IMG/VR virus record: IMGVR_UViG_3300045976_000020
Span: 1-20,273 of that record
Reading direction: 5' to 3' (one strand)
Length of the DNA stretch: 20,273 nucleotides
Origin: a virus
Made by a program: the position numbers and the translations under genes. Positions 1 through 8,183 of this stretch are shown piece by piece; position 1 is the stretch's first letter; every line of letters begins with the position of its first letter. Below the pieces are notes generated by a model, which saw nothing but the letters and a program-made list of their open reading frames with translations, searched no databases and was not told the origin of the DNA.

Positions 1-410
1 GAACGATTCGACGGAGATGCAACTGCATTATAAATCAGATGTATTTTATAAGCATAGCTATCCGTTTGATCATTCCCGATCATCGTCCTGTAGCTCAGAC
101 TAAATGTCTGACGCTTCTGCTTCGTCAGGAACAAACCCGGCCGAACTGATTCGACACCATTACATGCTTCAAACTCGTCGGGATAAGTAAATGCCGTAAG
201 TGTAGCTTGAAACTCTTCTTTAGAGATGAGATTCAAATACTTTTCCCCGTCGATGTAGTAACCCTTTGCAGTACCGCCCGATGAGTTTTCAGTTACCGAA
301 GTCAAACCATTCCAAGGAACTCCTGGCAGGGTATCGACAAAGAGAACGCCTCGATCAACCCCACCCTCATAGAATCGATTACCGACAGAGTCCCAAACCA
401 ATCTTGTCAA
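1..410 (-). CDS. Second major tail protein-like (tail tube) protein, partial
   Basis: This is the N-terminal part (about 136 residues) of a protein that runs off the left window edge. It closely matches the major tail protein at 984-1847 in order and spacing: TRLVWDS against TKLVWDA, GVDRGVLF against [17 protein letters not shown] against [16 protein letters not shown] in both, TYPDEF in both, LSYRTMIG in both. I start it at the TTG at 410, which aligns with the Met of the paralogue and lies seven bases after an AAGGAGGG site (417-424). Another in-frame TTG at 416 is too close to that site. It follows the tail-chaperone gene directly. Inference: a second tube subunit, a minor tube variant or a baseplate/tail-tip protein with the tube fold. 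The missing C-terminus would show whether it also carries an Ig-like domain. Confidence 0.85.
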   Translation of the reverse strand, partial: MTRLVWDSVGNRFYEGGVDRGVLFVDTLPGVPWNGLTSVTENSSGGTAKGYYIDGEKYLNLISKEEFQATLTAFTYPDEFEACNGVESVRPGLFLTKQKRQTFSLSYRTMIGNDQTDSYAYKIHLIYNAVASPSNR

Positions 411-423
411 TCCCAACCCTCCT

Positions 424-963
424 TCAGCCAGAAGTTCTCAATTCCGCTTTCCTTCGAGCATTGAGTTCTCGATTTCTAGCGGCCAACTCCGCTCGAGTAA
501 GTTCCTTCTTTGGTGCGTTCTTTTGACTACAAACCTTGATGAGTGTTAGTAGCCGATTCAAATGCCAATACTGACATTCAAATGGAACGTTCAGAGAGAT
601 CATCCAATAATAGATAATCTCCGCCGTAATGATTTCAGAGGAACGACCTTGATCGCGTTCATTGAACCAAGTGGCCGTCATCTTCGAACCGATGTAGGTG
701 TTTATTTCGTCGACGTTCTTCTTTGTCAGCTTTTTGAGGACTTCAGAAGGAACGTTCTGAGTACAAATCATCGCAGAGATGTACCAGAGTAATTCTTCGG
801 CAGTTTTCTCTTCAGAACTCAAGAACGGCTTCTGAAAGAAGGACTCCCATTTTGACAAGGAAACCAGAGAGTGCTCGAGTTCGAGCATAACGAACTCTGT
901 CTCGACGAATTCGTTTGTCTCTTCGTTGAAAGCTTCAGACATTGGAACTTTTATGACAAGCAC
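424..963 (-). CDS. Putative tail assembly chaperone
   Basis: A 179-residue protein with an acidic, hydrophobic N-terminal half, the segment [20 protein letters not shown], then [13 protein letters not shown], and a charged Ala/Arg/Glu-rich C-terminus ending [10 protein letters not shown]. By recall this matches chaperones encoded between the major tail protein and the tape measure in actinobacterial siphoviruses; they bind the tape measure during tail assembly. The start is GTG at 963, seven bases after AAAGGAGG, and is preferred over the internal Met at residue 8. Many such genes make a longer product by programmed frameshifting. Here the next gene is a second tail-tube paralogue with its own ribosome binding site, and I see no long frameshift extension. 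The product name rests on pattern recognition and position. Confidence 0.7.
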   Translation of the reverse strand: MLVIKVPMSEAFNEETNEFVETEFVMLELEHSLVSLSKWESFFQKPFLSSEEKTAEELLWYISAMICTQNVPSEVLKKLTKKNVDEINTYIGSKMTATWFNERDQGRSSEIITAEIIYYWMISLNVPFECQYWHLNRLLTLIKVCSQKNAPKKELTRAELAARNRELNARRKAELRTSG

Positions 964-983
964 TCTCTGGCCTCCTTTCGATC

Positions 984-1847
984 TTAGTAAGTGAACATCC
1001 AGTCGTTGTCGGTGACCGGCGGGAACTTGTATCCCTGGTTCGGCTCCGCCGTAACGATAGTGTCAGTGGCGATGACAACAGAACCGGTGACCGGCTCATC
1101 ATCGATGTAGTAAGTGATACCGGTGATGGTCGGGATCGTGATGGTGTGCGTACCAGAGTCGTAAGTCGGTGCAGTAGGTGTGGCCACCGTAACGGTTCCA
1201 GCAAAGATTGCGAGAACGGCATCTGGAGTCGGAAGAGACGGATCGGTCCCAGAAGTTCCGTAAAGGAAATTCTCGAGGGTAACCAATGCGCTCGAGCTGA
1301 CCTTAGAAGAGTCGATTGTCAGTGTGGCAGTGGGCTTGTAACCCGTCACGACAACCGGCGTGGTAGTCACAGACCAACTGAATTCGATCGCAGAAGGGTT
1401 GTCGTTGATGGTTGCGAAGTCCTTCTGAGAAGGAGCAGCGAGAGCACCATAAACGAGATGAAGCTTGTAGTGCGTATCCGGGCTCTCCGTGTCAGTACCG
1501 ATCATCGTTCGATAGGAAAGGCCGAAAGGCTTTCGAGGCTGCTGGCCCACAGCGACGCCAGGCTCCGGCTCCTGAGTACCATCGCACTGGGCGAACTCAT
1601 CAGGATAAGTATACGCCGCGATGTCACACTCGAACTGCTCGAGCGAAATCAGATTCAGGTACTTGGTGTTGTCAGCATAAGTCGCGTTCGCAGTAGCGCC
1701 GGTCGGCTTCTCAGTGACCTTGGTGAGGCCGTTCCAGGCGTAACCGTGATCGTATACACCAGCAGAGTTGGGAATGTAAAGAACGCCGTGATCGACACCC
1801 GTCTCATATCGACGAGTACCAGGAGCATCCCAAACGAGCTTAGTCAT
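984..1847 (-). CDS. Major tail protein (tail tube) with C-terminal Ig-like domain
   Basis: A 287-residue protein, probably the tail-tube subunit. Residues 1 to about 215 form the tube domain, recognised by its place between the tail terminator and tail chaperone and by its paralogue at 1-410. Residues about 223-287 ([18 protein letters not shown] through DNDWMFTY) form a separate beta-rich domain of the kind found as surface Ig-like decorations on tail tubes. The same domain type ends the capsid protein at 2487-4565. The start is ATG at 1847, four bases after GAGGAG. Only eight bases separate it from the tail-terminator gene, so it belongs to the late operon. The tube assignment is confident from context; the domain fold is inferred from sequence style, not from a search. 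Confidence 0.85.
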   Translation of the reverse strand: MTKLVWDAPGTRRYETGVDHGVLYIPNSAGVYDHGYAWNGLTKVTEKPTGATANATYADNTKYLNLISLEQFECDIAAYTYPDEFAQCDGTQEPEPGVAVGQQPRKPFGLSYRTMIGTDTESPDTHYKLHLVYGALAAPSQKDFATINDNPSAIEFSWSVTTTPVVVTGYKPTATLTIDSSKVSSSALVTLENFLYGTSGTDPSLPTPDAVLAIFAGTVTVATPTAPTYDSGTHTITIPTITGITYYIDDEPVTGSVVIATDTIVTAEPNQGYKFPPVTDNDWMFTY

Positions 1848-1855
1848 TGTACTCC

Positions 1856-2161
1856 TCAGAAATACAAACTGAATACGTCGTGGTTCAAATTATTCACCAC
1901 GAAGAATCTATTTTTGATACACATTGGCAAAGCAGAAACTCTGCTTGGAATTGCGCTATCAGGATCGGGATCAATCACAGTCACCTGATATCGATCTACA
2001 ACGTTGTACGGATTGTTGTCGGCAAATTCAGTTTTTGCCATGTAACGTTGATAGACGATACATGGGTATTGCATCTGCAGGTTGTCTGGGGGTTGAAAAT
2101 AAACATTCTCTGTGCCAAGAACTTCTTGAAGAAGTGTTTGCAAATCAAGCCTTCGGCCCAT
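1856..2161 (-). CDS. Tail terminator / tail completion protein
   Basis: About 101 residues from the ATG at 2161, which sits eight bases after GGGAGG. The upstream GTG at 2170 is only one base from that site and is less likely. The protein contains YPCIVYQRY, the segment YQVTVIDPDPDSAIP, and ends NLNHDVFSLYF. That pattern recurs in small phage proteins encoded between head closure and major tail protein, which usually cap the tail tube at its head-proximal end. It overlaps the end of the head-closure gene by 17 bases, suggesting translational coupling. No catalytic motif is expected. Position and pattern support the role; tail terminator versus a general neck protein cannot be separated without structure prediction. 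Confidence 0.65.
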   Translation of the reverse strand: MGRRLDLQTLLQEVLGTENVYFQPPDNLQMQYPCIVYQRYMAKTEFADNNPYNVVDRYQVTVIDPDPDSAIPSRVSALPMCIKNRFFVVNNLNHDVFSLYF

Positions 2162-2477
2162 TGTAAACACCTCCCAATGTCAAGACAAGACGGGGAGTCT
2201 GAAGAACATCAACCGAAGTCACAGTCCACAAACTCCCCATCCACTTGACGTAGCGAATGTTCATAAAGTTTTCATTGGCATAAGCATCTGCAACAATGGA
2301 TATAGAGTTACCTACGGTAATATCGTCGTTAACCAACGATCCTTCCCGCAACTGACGACTGTTCCTAATGACGTCACCGTAATAAGAAACTTCAGTTATA
2401 ACATCTTTCCATACGCCCGGCGCCGACTCCACAGACTGACCGTAACCGACGTTTCCGTAGAATCTTGTCGATGCCAT
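2145..2477 (-). CDS. Head closure / head-tail joining protein
   Basis: A 110-residue protein beginning MASTRFYGNVGYGQSVE, with APGVWKDVITEVSYYGDV, NDDITVGNSISIVADAYA and RYVKWMGSLWTVTSVDVLQ, ending in VLTLGGVYNG. This strand-rich pattern is familiar from SPP1 gp16-like head-closure proteins of siphoviruses, where the protein seals the filled capsid below the connector and docks the tail. It lies directly between the capsid and tail-terminator genes, the canonical place for this function. The start is ATG at 2477, with only a weak GTGAG site in front, so translation may depend on ribosomes arriving from the capsid gene, which stops ten bases upstream. The role is inferred from recognised sequence pattern plus synteny. 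Confidence 0.7.
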   Translation of the reverse strand: MASTRFYGNVGYGQSVESAPGVWKDVITEVSYYGDVIRNSRQLREGSLVNDDITVGNSISIVADAYANENFMNIRYVKWMGSLWTVTSVDVLQTPRLVLTLGGVYNGPKA

Positions 2478-2486
2478 ATCAACTCA

Positions 2487-4565
2487 CTACGGGTTGGAGT
2501 GCTCACCATCCGGGTTCGGACGCGAGAACATCCAGAACGACGTCTGGGTGGCAGAAATCGGGAAGTAGTAACCGGAAGCAGGAGTCGCAACGATCGTGAT
2601 GCTGGTGTCAGGGTCAATCGCAGTCTGAGCGCCAGCGGTCAGCGTGTTACCGTTGCCGTCCTTGTAGACGATACCCGTCTCGGACGGAATGGTCACAACG
2701 CCAGTGCTGGTGTTGAAGGTCGGAGCGACCGGAGTGACAGCCGTGTCGGTGGACGGAACCTGCCAGATTGCCAGTGCAGACTTGACCTTCGTGAGAGCGC
2801 CGGAAATGCGAGTCTCAGTCAGATACTTGTACTGGTTGTAGTCGATGTCGAAGAAGTCGAACAGCGTGACTTCGCCACCACGGTCAGCACCGACATTGTA
2901 GTCGCCGGGGTTGACAATGACGCCGATCAGGTTGGCCGGACCGCTCTCCATCGCCTCGACCGGAACGATGTCGGCAACACCCATGGCCGAAGCCAGATCA
3001 GCCTTGGTCGGGTAAAGCCGACGCTGGAAGCCGTCCTTGATCAGAAGCATGTTGGTCATGGTGCTGTACGTGGTGTAGAAGGTCGGCATACCCGACCCCT
3101 TGTAATACCGCATCGCGCCGAGAACGCTGTCAACGACGAGCTCCCAGTTGGGCGTGGAAGTCAGGTTGACATTGACATCGGTCTTGTAGAGCTCGTGCTC
3201 GTTCACGATGGCACGAAGACCCTCGCCGCTGTTGGCGGCACCCGGATCCTTGATCTTGTCGACGTCAGCAACATCGCGACCGTCTCCGACGAGGATCGCT
3301 CGAGCGATCTCCTCACGAAGCATCATGTCCATCTCGGCCTTGACCCAGGCGATCATGTCGAAATCGGTGATGTCGAGCATGTCGTCACGGTCGAACTGCT
3401 GCTTCTTGTAAACCGTGGTCGGGGTGGTGTATCGCTTGCTGACGGTGAACCACTCCTCCCGCTTGATGTTGCCCTTGACATAACCACGAGCACGGGCCTC
3501 ATCCATGGTGATGTCGGCAACAATCGACTTCACCCGAGAGAACGGGCTGTGAGACAGCTGGTTCAGGAAGGGAGTCACCCATTCCATCCGGCGGCTGTTG
3601 AACTGCGGAGTGCTCTCCAGAGCCTTGAACTCCGGGAACAGAACATCCATTGGGGTGATCCCATGACGAATGCAAGTGTCCTCGAAAGCCTGCTTCAGCG
3701 AACCGATCTTCAGAGCAGCCGCGAACATGTCCTTCTTGAACTCCGGCGGAAGATCTTCCGCATGCTTCAGCTCACCACCAGAGGCAGTGGTGGTAACTTC
3801 CTTGCTCTTACCGGTACGGTCGAACACGTTTCGAGTCACTTGGGTGTCTCCTTCCTGATGGCTGAGGTCTCCCTCGCCGGAATCGGTAGTCTTGTTGTCG
3901 TCAGAATGTGCGGCATCGATTTCCGAACCGGCGTTTTCATTCTTTCCGTTCTCGTATGCTTCGCCAACGGCATAGTTAACGAGAAGCTGCTGCTCAGGAG
4001 TCAATGACTCCCAGATGTCCGCAAGCGACTGCTCAGTTGCATCGCCGGGGGCATCATCACCCTTGTTGTCAGTTCCTCCATCACCATCGCCGTCTTCAGC
4101 GTGAGCAAGAGACAGTTCCAGACCAGTGAAGATGATGACCTCATCATCGAGTTCTTCAACCGATCCATCGGAGTGGCGGATATTGACGCGATCGATAACC
4201 GCACCCTTATTTGCTCCGGCAAGCACGAGACTGGTCTCGCGGATATTACCATGCATGACGACCTTGTTCTTCTCGACCAGATCGTTTGCATAGATCGAGA
4301 GATGCCTGATGTCGCCGTGCTTGACGAGCTCCTTGGCTTCCTTGGCCTTCGAAGTGTTATTGAAGTATCCGTCGATACGAACACCTTCATCATTGTGCTT
4401 CAGAATGCCATAACCGAGAATGTTGGACGGGTCATTGTGCACGTGCTGCCAGACCAAAGGAACCCTTGCACCGTCCATGTGCTTGAACGCTTCGGACGTA
4501 ATGGTTCGGCCATCGGAGCACTTGAGGTTGGCCTTGGTGGCCCAGCCACTGAAATCAGGTTCCAT
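2487..4565 (-). CDS. Fused prohead protease - major capsid protein with C-terminal Ig-like domain
   Basis: A 692-residue fusion. Residues 1-135 resemble a Caudovirales S78-type prohead protease: candidate catalytic His41 or His43 in WQHVHND, candidate Ser90 in IRHLSIYAN, then the terminal strand ETSLVLAGAN. Residues about 150-275 are an acidic, low-complexity linker or scaffold segment containing repeated His-acid motifs (LAHAED, AAHSDD, LSHQEG, LKHAED). Residues about 280-600 are an HK97-fold major capsid domain. Residues about 611-681 are a beta-rich Ig-like domain matching the tail protein's C-terminus. Self-cleavage would free mature capsid protein, probably within or after the linker. 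It starts at ATG 4565, 11 bases after GGAGG, and overlaps the portal stop by 11 bases. Equimolar protease and capsid is unusual compared with HK97, where they are separate genes. Confidence 0.9.
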   Translation of the reverse strand: MEPDFSGWATKANLKCSDGRTITSEAFKHMDGARVPLVWQHVHNDPSNILGYGILKHNDEGVRIDGYFNNTSKAKEAKELVKHGDIRHLSIYANDLVEKNKVVMHGNIRETSLVLAGANKGAVIDRVNIRHSDGSVEELDDEVIIFTGLELSLAHAEDGDGDGGTDNKGDDAPGDATEQSLADIWESLTPEQQLLVNYAVGEAYENGKNENAGSEIDAAHSDDNKTTDSGEGDLSHQEGDTQVTRNVFDRTGKSKEVTTTASGGELKHAEDLPPEFKKDMFAAALKIGSLKQAFEDTCIRHGITPMDVLFPEFKALESTPQFNSRRMEWVTPFLNQLSHSPFSRVKSIVADITMDEARARGYVKGNIKREEWFTVSKRYTTPTTVYKKQQFDRDDMLDITDFDMIAWVKAEMDMMLREEIARAILVGDGRDVADVDKIKDPGAANSGEGLRAIVNEHELYKTDVNVNLTSTPNWELVVDSVLGAMRYYKGSGMPTFYTTYSTMTNMLLIKDGFQRRLYPTKADLASAMGVADIVPVEAMESGPANLIGVIVNPGDYNVGADRGGEVTLFDFFDIDYNQYKYLTETRISGALTKVKSALAIWQVPSTDTAVTPVAPTFNTSTGVVTIPSETGIVYKDGNGNTLTAGAQTAIDPDTSITIVATPASGYYFPISATQTSFWMFSRPNPDGEHSNP

Positions 4566-5982
4566 TTTGACTGTTTCCTCCAGTCCTTGTTAGTTGTCGT
4601 TTTAGTTGCGGATGGAGATTGGACATGGACAATGGAGCAACCGTCTTTCGTGCCGGAGGTAGAGCTCGAGGTGGCGGCTTAGGGGGAAGAGCAATTGCAG
4701 GTCGGGCTGGAGGAGAGATCGCGGGTCTCGGATAGGTGCCTGGAATTCGTCGATCGCTAGGTGGGCCCGGTGGTCTTGGTGCTGGGTCCAATGGCGCAGG
4801 AGTCGGCATGTTGCTGTTAATGAGTTTATCGGCCTTCGGATCCTTAGAGGGCTTCCAACCGATTGCAGTACGAATGTCATTCGCAGTTGCGATCTCATTA
4901 CGAGAGAACATGTCAGCGATCTTCGCCATGTCGGCCATAGGAACAAGCGCAAACGGATTACGAAAGTACGTTATCGATTGACCTTGCGAGCGAGCAGTCT
5001 TGCTAAGGAAAGTTCCACGCATGGCTTCGACGATCGCCATGAGTACCGGCTCAATCGTTCGATGAAAGTAATTGTTCATCGTCGATTCACTTGCCGTACC
5101 GTTCATGATGGTATCAGTAATACCCAACTGACTGTAAAGCAATTCAGTCAGATAAGTAATCTGATCCATCAGATTGTTCGTAGCGGGTCGATTCAGCTGG
5201 GTGATCTTCTCAGTTCCATCAGTATAAGCAATGCCATACTGACTTCCCTTGAGCTGGAATTCAATGTCCTTCCGTCGCTGTTCCGCCTGCTGACGTCGAG
5301 CTTCGGACTTGATCACATACGGAAGCTGAATGATCAGATCAAGTTTTCCAGAACTAGATTGCTCATCGATCTGGTCGAGCATGTTCAACTTTCGAATGAG
5401 TCTCTGAAGAGTTGAACTGGGTTCGTTCATGATCTGATAGAAAGGATTCTCGACGATCGCTACCAAGCTCTTCGGCAGCGTGATCTGTTGTCGATATCCT
5501 TTTTGTTCATTGTAAAGATTTACTCGAACTGAATCTGGATACCATGCGACAACTTCAGCCACACGCAATGTCAAGACATCGTAAGCATTTGAATCGATAG
5601 GTGTGCTCGTGGTGTCCACTGGTACAATCGCAGCAACACCTTTATCGAACAAAGTCATTACAACGTCTTCGCGGAACTGTTGCGCGAACTGATCCGTGTT
5701 AGCCTGAACAGTGAGACAATTATTCAAACCGCTTTGAATGTCTGAAAGATACTGTCCATTTTCATCGTTCCTGATATGTGTTAGTTGCACTGCGGAAACG
5801 TCGACCGCCATTCGTGTGAGAATCGATGAAATGATCGATCGCTCATTGGCGAAATTAAGTCGAACACGATCGGGTCGAAGACCGAAAGTTGATCCACCAG
5901 CATACGATTGAACTTGCTGGTAGTTCTCATCCCAGTTTGCGAATGCATTCCACGCATGCTTAAGCTTTGAGCGCCAACCCAT
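4555..5982 (-). CDS. Portal protein with proline-rich C-terminal tail
   Basis: A 475-residue protein that would form the dodecameric DNA channel at one capsid vertex. Supporting features are its position between TerL and protease-capsid, a length typical of siphovirus portals, the segment NERSIISSILTRMAVDVS, and a helical core (DQITYLTELLYSQLGI) followed by GTASESTMNNYFHRTIEP, a pattern I associate with portal stem/clip regions. Residues from about 395 to 455 are a proline-rich, basic, probably disordered tail (PAPLDPAPRPPGPPS and similar). It starts at ATG 5982, six bases after AAGGAGG. Its stop overlaps the capsid start by 11 bases. The proline-rich tail is longer than usual and could be a docking segment for scaffold or terminase; that last point is inference. 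Confidence 0.9.
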   Translation of the reverse strand: MGWRSKLKHAWNAFANWDENYQQVQSYAGGSTFGLRPDRVRLNFANERSIISSILTRMAVDVSAVQLTHIRNDENGQYLSDIQSGLNNCLTVQANTDQFAQQFREDVVMTLFDKGVAAIVPVDTTSTPIDSNAYDVLTLRVAEVVAWYPDSVRVNLYNEQKGYRQQITLPKSLVAIVENPFYQIMNEPSSTLQRLIRKLNMLDQIDEQSSSGKLDLIIQLPYVIKSEARRQQAEQRRKDIEFQLKGSQYGIAYTDGTEKITQLNRPATNNLMDQITYLTELLYSQLGITDTIMNGTASESTMNNYFHRTIEPVLMAIVEAMRGTFLSKTARSQGQSITYFRNPFALVPMADMAKIADMFSRNEIATANDIRTAIGWKPSKDPKADKLINSNMPTPAPLDPAPRPPGPPSDRRIPGTYPRPAISPPARPAIALPPKPPPRALPPARKTVAPLSMSNLHPQLKRQLTRTGGNSQNGT

Positions 5983-6001
5983 GCGTCACCTCCTTCCAAG
6001 A

Positions 6002-7744
6002 CTATTCGAAAGCATCCTTATTAGCTTTGTATGCTATGTAAGCGTCCATCATTGCCGCAACATTGTCGATCTTGGCATCCATCCGCTTCTTTAGAAGCTT
6101 ACGGTTGCCATTGGTGTCCTCCATGGTAATGGCATTGCCCATAGCGAACATCATCAATGCTTGATCGAAGACCAACAATCTTTCTGCACTCAGGTTCTTG
6201 AGTTCCCCCAGCGGTACGGACTCCGACTTTGCACCCTGTATAACCTTTTCGATCCCAAAGGGGCCGTTCTCAGCTTCCCACCGAGTAACAAATTCTTTCG
6301 CGTTGTACGGGTCGAATCCCAGAGCACGTACGTCGTATTCCGATTCTTGTATGAACGCATCTAGATCATCATAGACTTCCATCATATCGAGAACGGTGCC
6401 TTCAAGAACATGAAGACTTCCCTCTCGAATGAATTCATCGTACTTTTGGCGCATAGCACCAGGAAGTTTCATCAATGTCAAAGAAGTGATGTAACTTCTG
6501 GTCTTTATACCAAAACCTTCTCGCAAGGGGAACAAGAACGTGAATGCACAAAAGTCGTCTCCTTGGGAGAGGTCAGCACCCAATGCGCAAGGCATTCTCC
6601 AGAATTCACGTTTCCTATGTGGTATTGTTTCTTCATAGGTGAAGAAGTATGTATAACCTTCCATAGGAATTCCGAATCGCTTCGCCAGGATGTCGTTTCT
6701 TGTCGCCGGAGCTTTCTCCGCACGTTCGACATCCAGCTGATACGTTTCGTATGTGACCGTTTTTCCAAGGTTTGGATTCGCCTTAAGCCACATTGAAGGA
6801 TCGGCGACTTCTTCGAGTTCATCGAGTTTGTAGTGCCAAATGGAGATATGTGGAGCGAGATACTCACCCTTCAAAATCTCCGCTAGCTCCATCTTGATAG
6901 TGTCTCCACTACCGTTCCTCACAGTTCCTTCGGAGCTGATTGCGACGATGAGATAATCATCCAGCTTCGAAGCACCTTGCTCGATTGCTCCGACGACATC
7001 TTCGCGGAGGTCACCAGACAACCATTCATCAATCGTACTGATCTTAGGCCGAAGACCCTGAAGTTTATTAATCGCCATCGGACGTATTTCAAGAAGGGAA
7101 CCCGTGAGGAAGTTCTCGATACCCTTCTTCGTAGATGCCAACTTAACACGATTGGCTCTCGATCCAGTTGTATTCTGAAGGGATCCTTCAGTGAGGAACT
7201 TGAAAAGTGGCCCTCTGCTTCTCGTAATAGCTGTACGAAAAGGAGACATAACTTCATCGGCCTGTTTCATTGTCGGCGCGGTGGTTATTTGATGTGTTGT
7301 AGCAGTGTCAACATTCAAGAAATAACTTTGAATGCAACTTCCATACATCGACTTAGCAGCACCACGAGCGACAATTAAATACTGTTTCATCGTCAAGCGT
7401 TTTCTTACGGTCTTATTTACATATCGACCACCATGACCATCAGAGTTCGGTTCGTAGACGCTTCGTTCGACGAAGTAATACCAACCGAAAATCTGTTCAG
7501 CCCAAAGCTTGAACGAAAACAACAAATGGAGATCGCTGCCGTCGGTCAGCGTGAGTTCATTCTCACAATAGAGGATGAAACCTTCGACAGCCTTATCATC
7601 ATAATAAATGTTTGGATTAGCGATAAGCGCATCAATGCGGTTCATCTCCAATGAGATTTCTCTGTTTACAGGAATCTCACCTCGAAGGACGGCCTCACGG
7701 AACTGTCCGTAATAGATAGGAACAGCCGTATTCGATAGAGACAT
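6002..7744 (-). CDS. terL: Terminase large subunit (packaging ATPase/nuclease)
   Basis: A 580-residue motor that packages DNA through the portal and cuts concatemers. The N-terminal ATPase shows a variant Walker A at residues 126-132 (ARGAAKS) and a Walker B with the catalytic Glu at 235-241 (ISTIDEW). The C-terminal RNase H-like nuclease shows three acidic positions: Asp391 in GADLSQGDD, Asp478 in GFDPYN, and Asp560 or Asp567 in KIDNVAAMMDAY. Length and order fit TerL proteins acting with HK97-type heads. It starts at ATG 7744 behind AGGAG, and ends 20 bases before the portal gene. All expected catalytic residues appear present. This is the most secure assignment in the window. Confidence 0.97.
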   Translation of the reverse strand: MSLSNTAVPIYYGQFREAVLRGEIPVNREISLEMNRIDALIANPNIYYDDKAVEGFILYCENELTLTDGSDLHLLFSFKLWAEQIFGWYYFVERSVYEPNSDGHGGRYVNKTVRKRLTMKQYLIVARGAAKSMYGSCIQSYFLNVDTATTHQITTAPTMKQADEVMSPFRTAITRSRGPLFKFLTEGSLQNTTGSRANRVKLASTKKGIENFLTGSLLEIRPMAINKLQGLRPKISTIDEWLSGDLREDVVGAIEQGASKLDDYLIVAISSEGTVRNGSGDTIKMELAEILKGEYLAPHISIWHYKLDELEEVADPSMWLKANPNLGKTVTYETYQLDVERAEKAPATRNDILAKRFGIPMEGYTYFFTYEETIPHRKREFWRMPCALGADLSQGDDFCAFTFLFPLREGFGIKTRSYITSLTLMKLPGAMRQKYDEFIREGSLHVLEGTVLDMMEVYDDLDAFIQESEYDVRALGFDPYNAKEFVTRWEAENGPFGIEKVIQGAKSESVPLGELKNLSAERLLVFDQALMMFAMGNAITMEDTNGNRKLLKKRMDAKIDNVAAMMDAYIAYKANKDAFE

Positions 7745-7760
7745 CGCATATGCTCCTATC

Positions 7761-8183
7761 TTATCCTTCGGCTGCCTTCTTAGCCTTGTATGCTGTCTTC
7801 ACTGCCTTACCTACCGGTCCATTCAGCGTATTGTGAATGTCGTTCAGAGTCTTACCCGTAGAAAGAATCTTCTTGATATGCTTGTGACCGGTGTCGAACT
7901 TGTTTGGCTTCTTCGAATTGAGATCCCGATACTGCTGCTCGAGATTCATTCTGGTGTTGACTTCCTGAAGATGATTGTTCGAAAGCGCCTTGAGCCCGTG
8001 CTGCTTGATAACAGCCTTATGCTGCTCAACACGAGCGTGATCCTCAGAAACATGTGAAGAGGAATCGGAAGAACCGCTCTTTCGAACGCCCCACTTCATT
8101 CCCTTAACGCCGTGATGAGCTATAATGTTTCCCACCAACATAGACCCGATGGCGGTGTAGTCTGGGGATTCGGGTCGGTCCAC
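7761..8183 (-). CDS. HHGVKGMKWG-motif phage protein (putative virion/head-associated)
   Basis: A 140-residue basic protein. Residues 22-35 read AHHGVKGMKWGVRK, a tag widespread in head-module proteins of phages and prophages whose function I do not know to be established. The rest is Ser/His/Lys-rich and helical (EQQYRDLNSKKPNKF, KTAYKAKKAAEG), with no enzymatic motif. It starts at GTG 8183, seven bases after GGGAGG, so it overlaps the adaptor gene by 64 bases; a Met at residue 15 lacks a ribosome binding site. A related tag (AHYGILRRSGRYPWG) begins the polymerase-like protein at 10810-13497. Inference: a small virion component, with the tag perhaps used for capsid targeting or processing by the prohead protease. 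Confidence 0.7.
   Translation of the reverse strand: MDRPESPDYTAIGSMLVGNIIAHHGVKGMKWGVRKSGSSDSSSHVSEDHARVEQHKAVIKQHGLKALSNNHLQEVNTRMNLEQQYRDLNSKKPNKFDTGHKHIKKILSTGKTLNDIHNTLNGPVGKAVKTAYKAKKAAEG

Noticed and set aside
400-450. Programmed frameshift at the end of the tail chaperone gene
   Set aside because: Common in this family, but the next frame belongs to a second tail protein with its own strong ribosome binding site, and I saw no clear slippery sequence leading into an extended frame.
1146-1988. A 280-codon plus-strand frame opposite the major tail protein
   Set aside because: It spans two confidently called minus-strand genes and their junction; composition is that of a shadow frame.
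2499-4007. A 502-codon open frame on the plus strand opposite the capsid gene
   Set aside because: It is fully antisense to a well-recognised protease-capsid fusion, is rich in Arg/Val/Gly as expected from a complementary frame, and matches no family I know.
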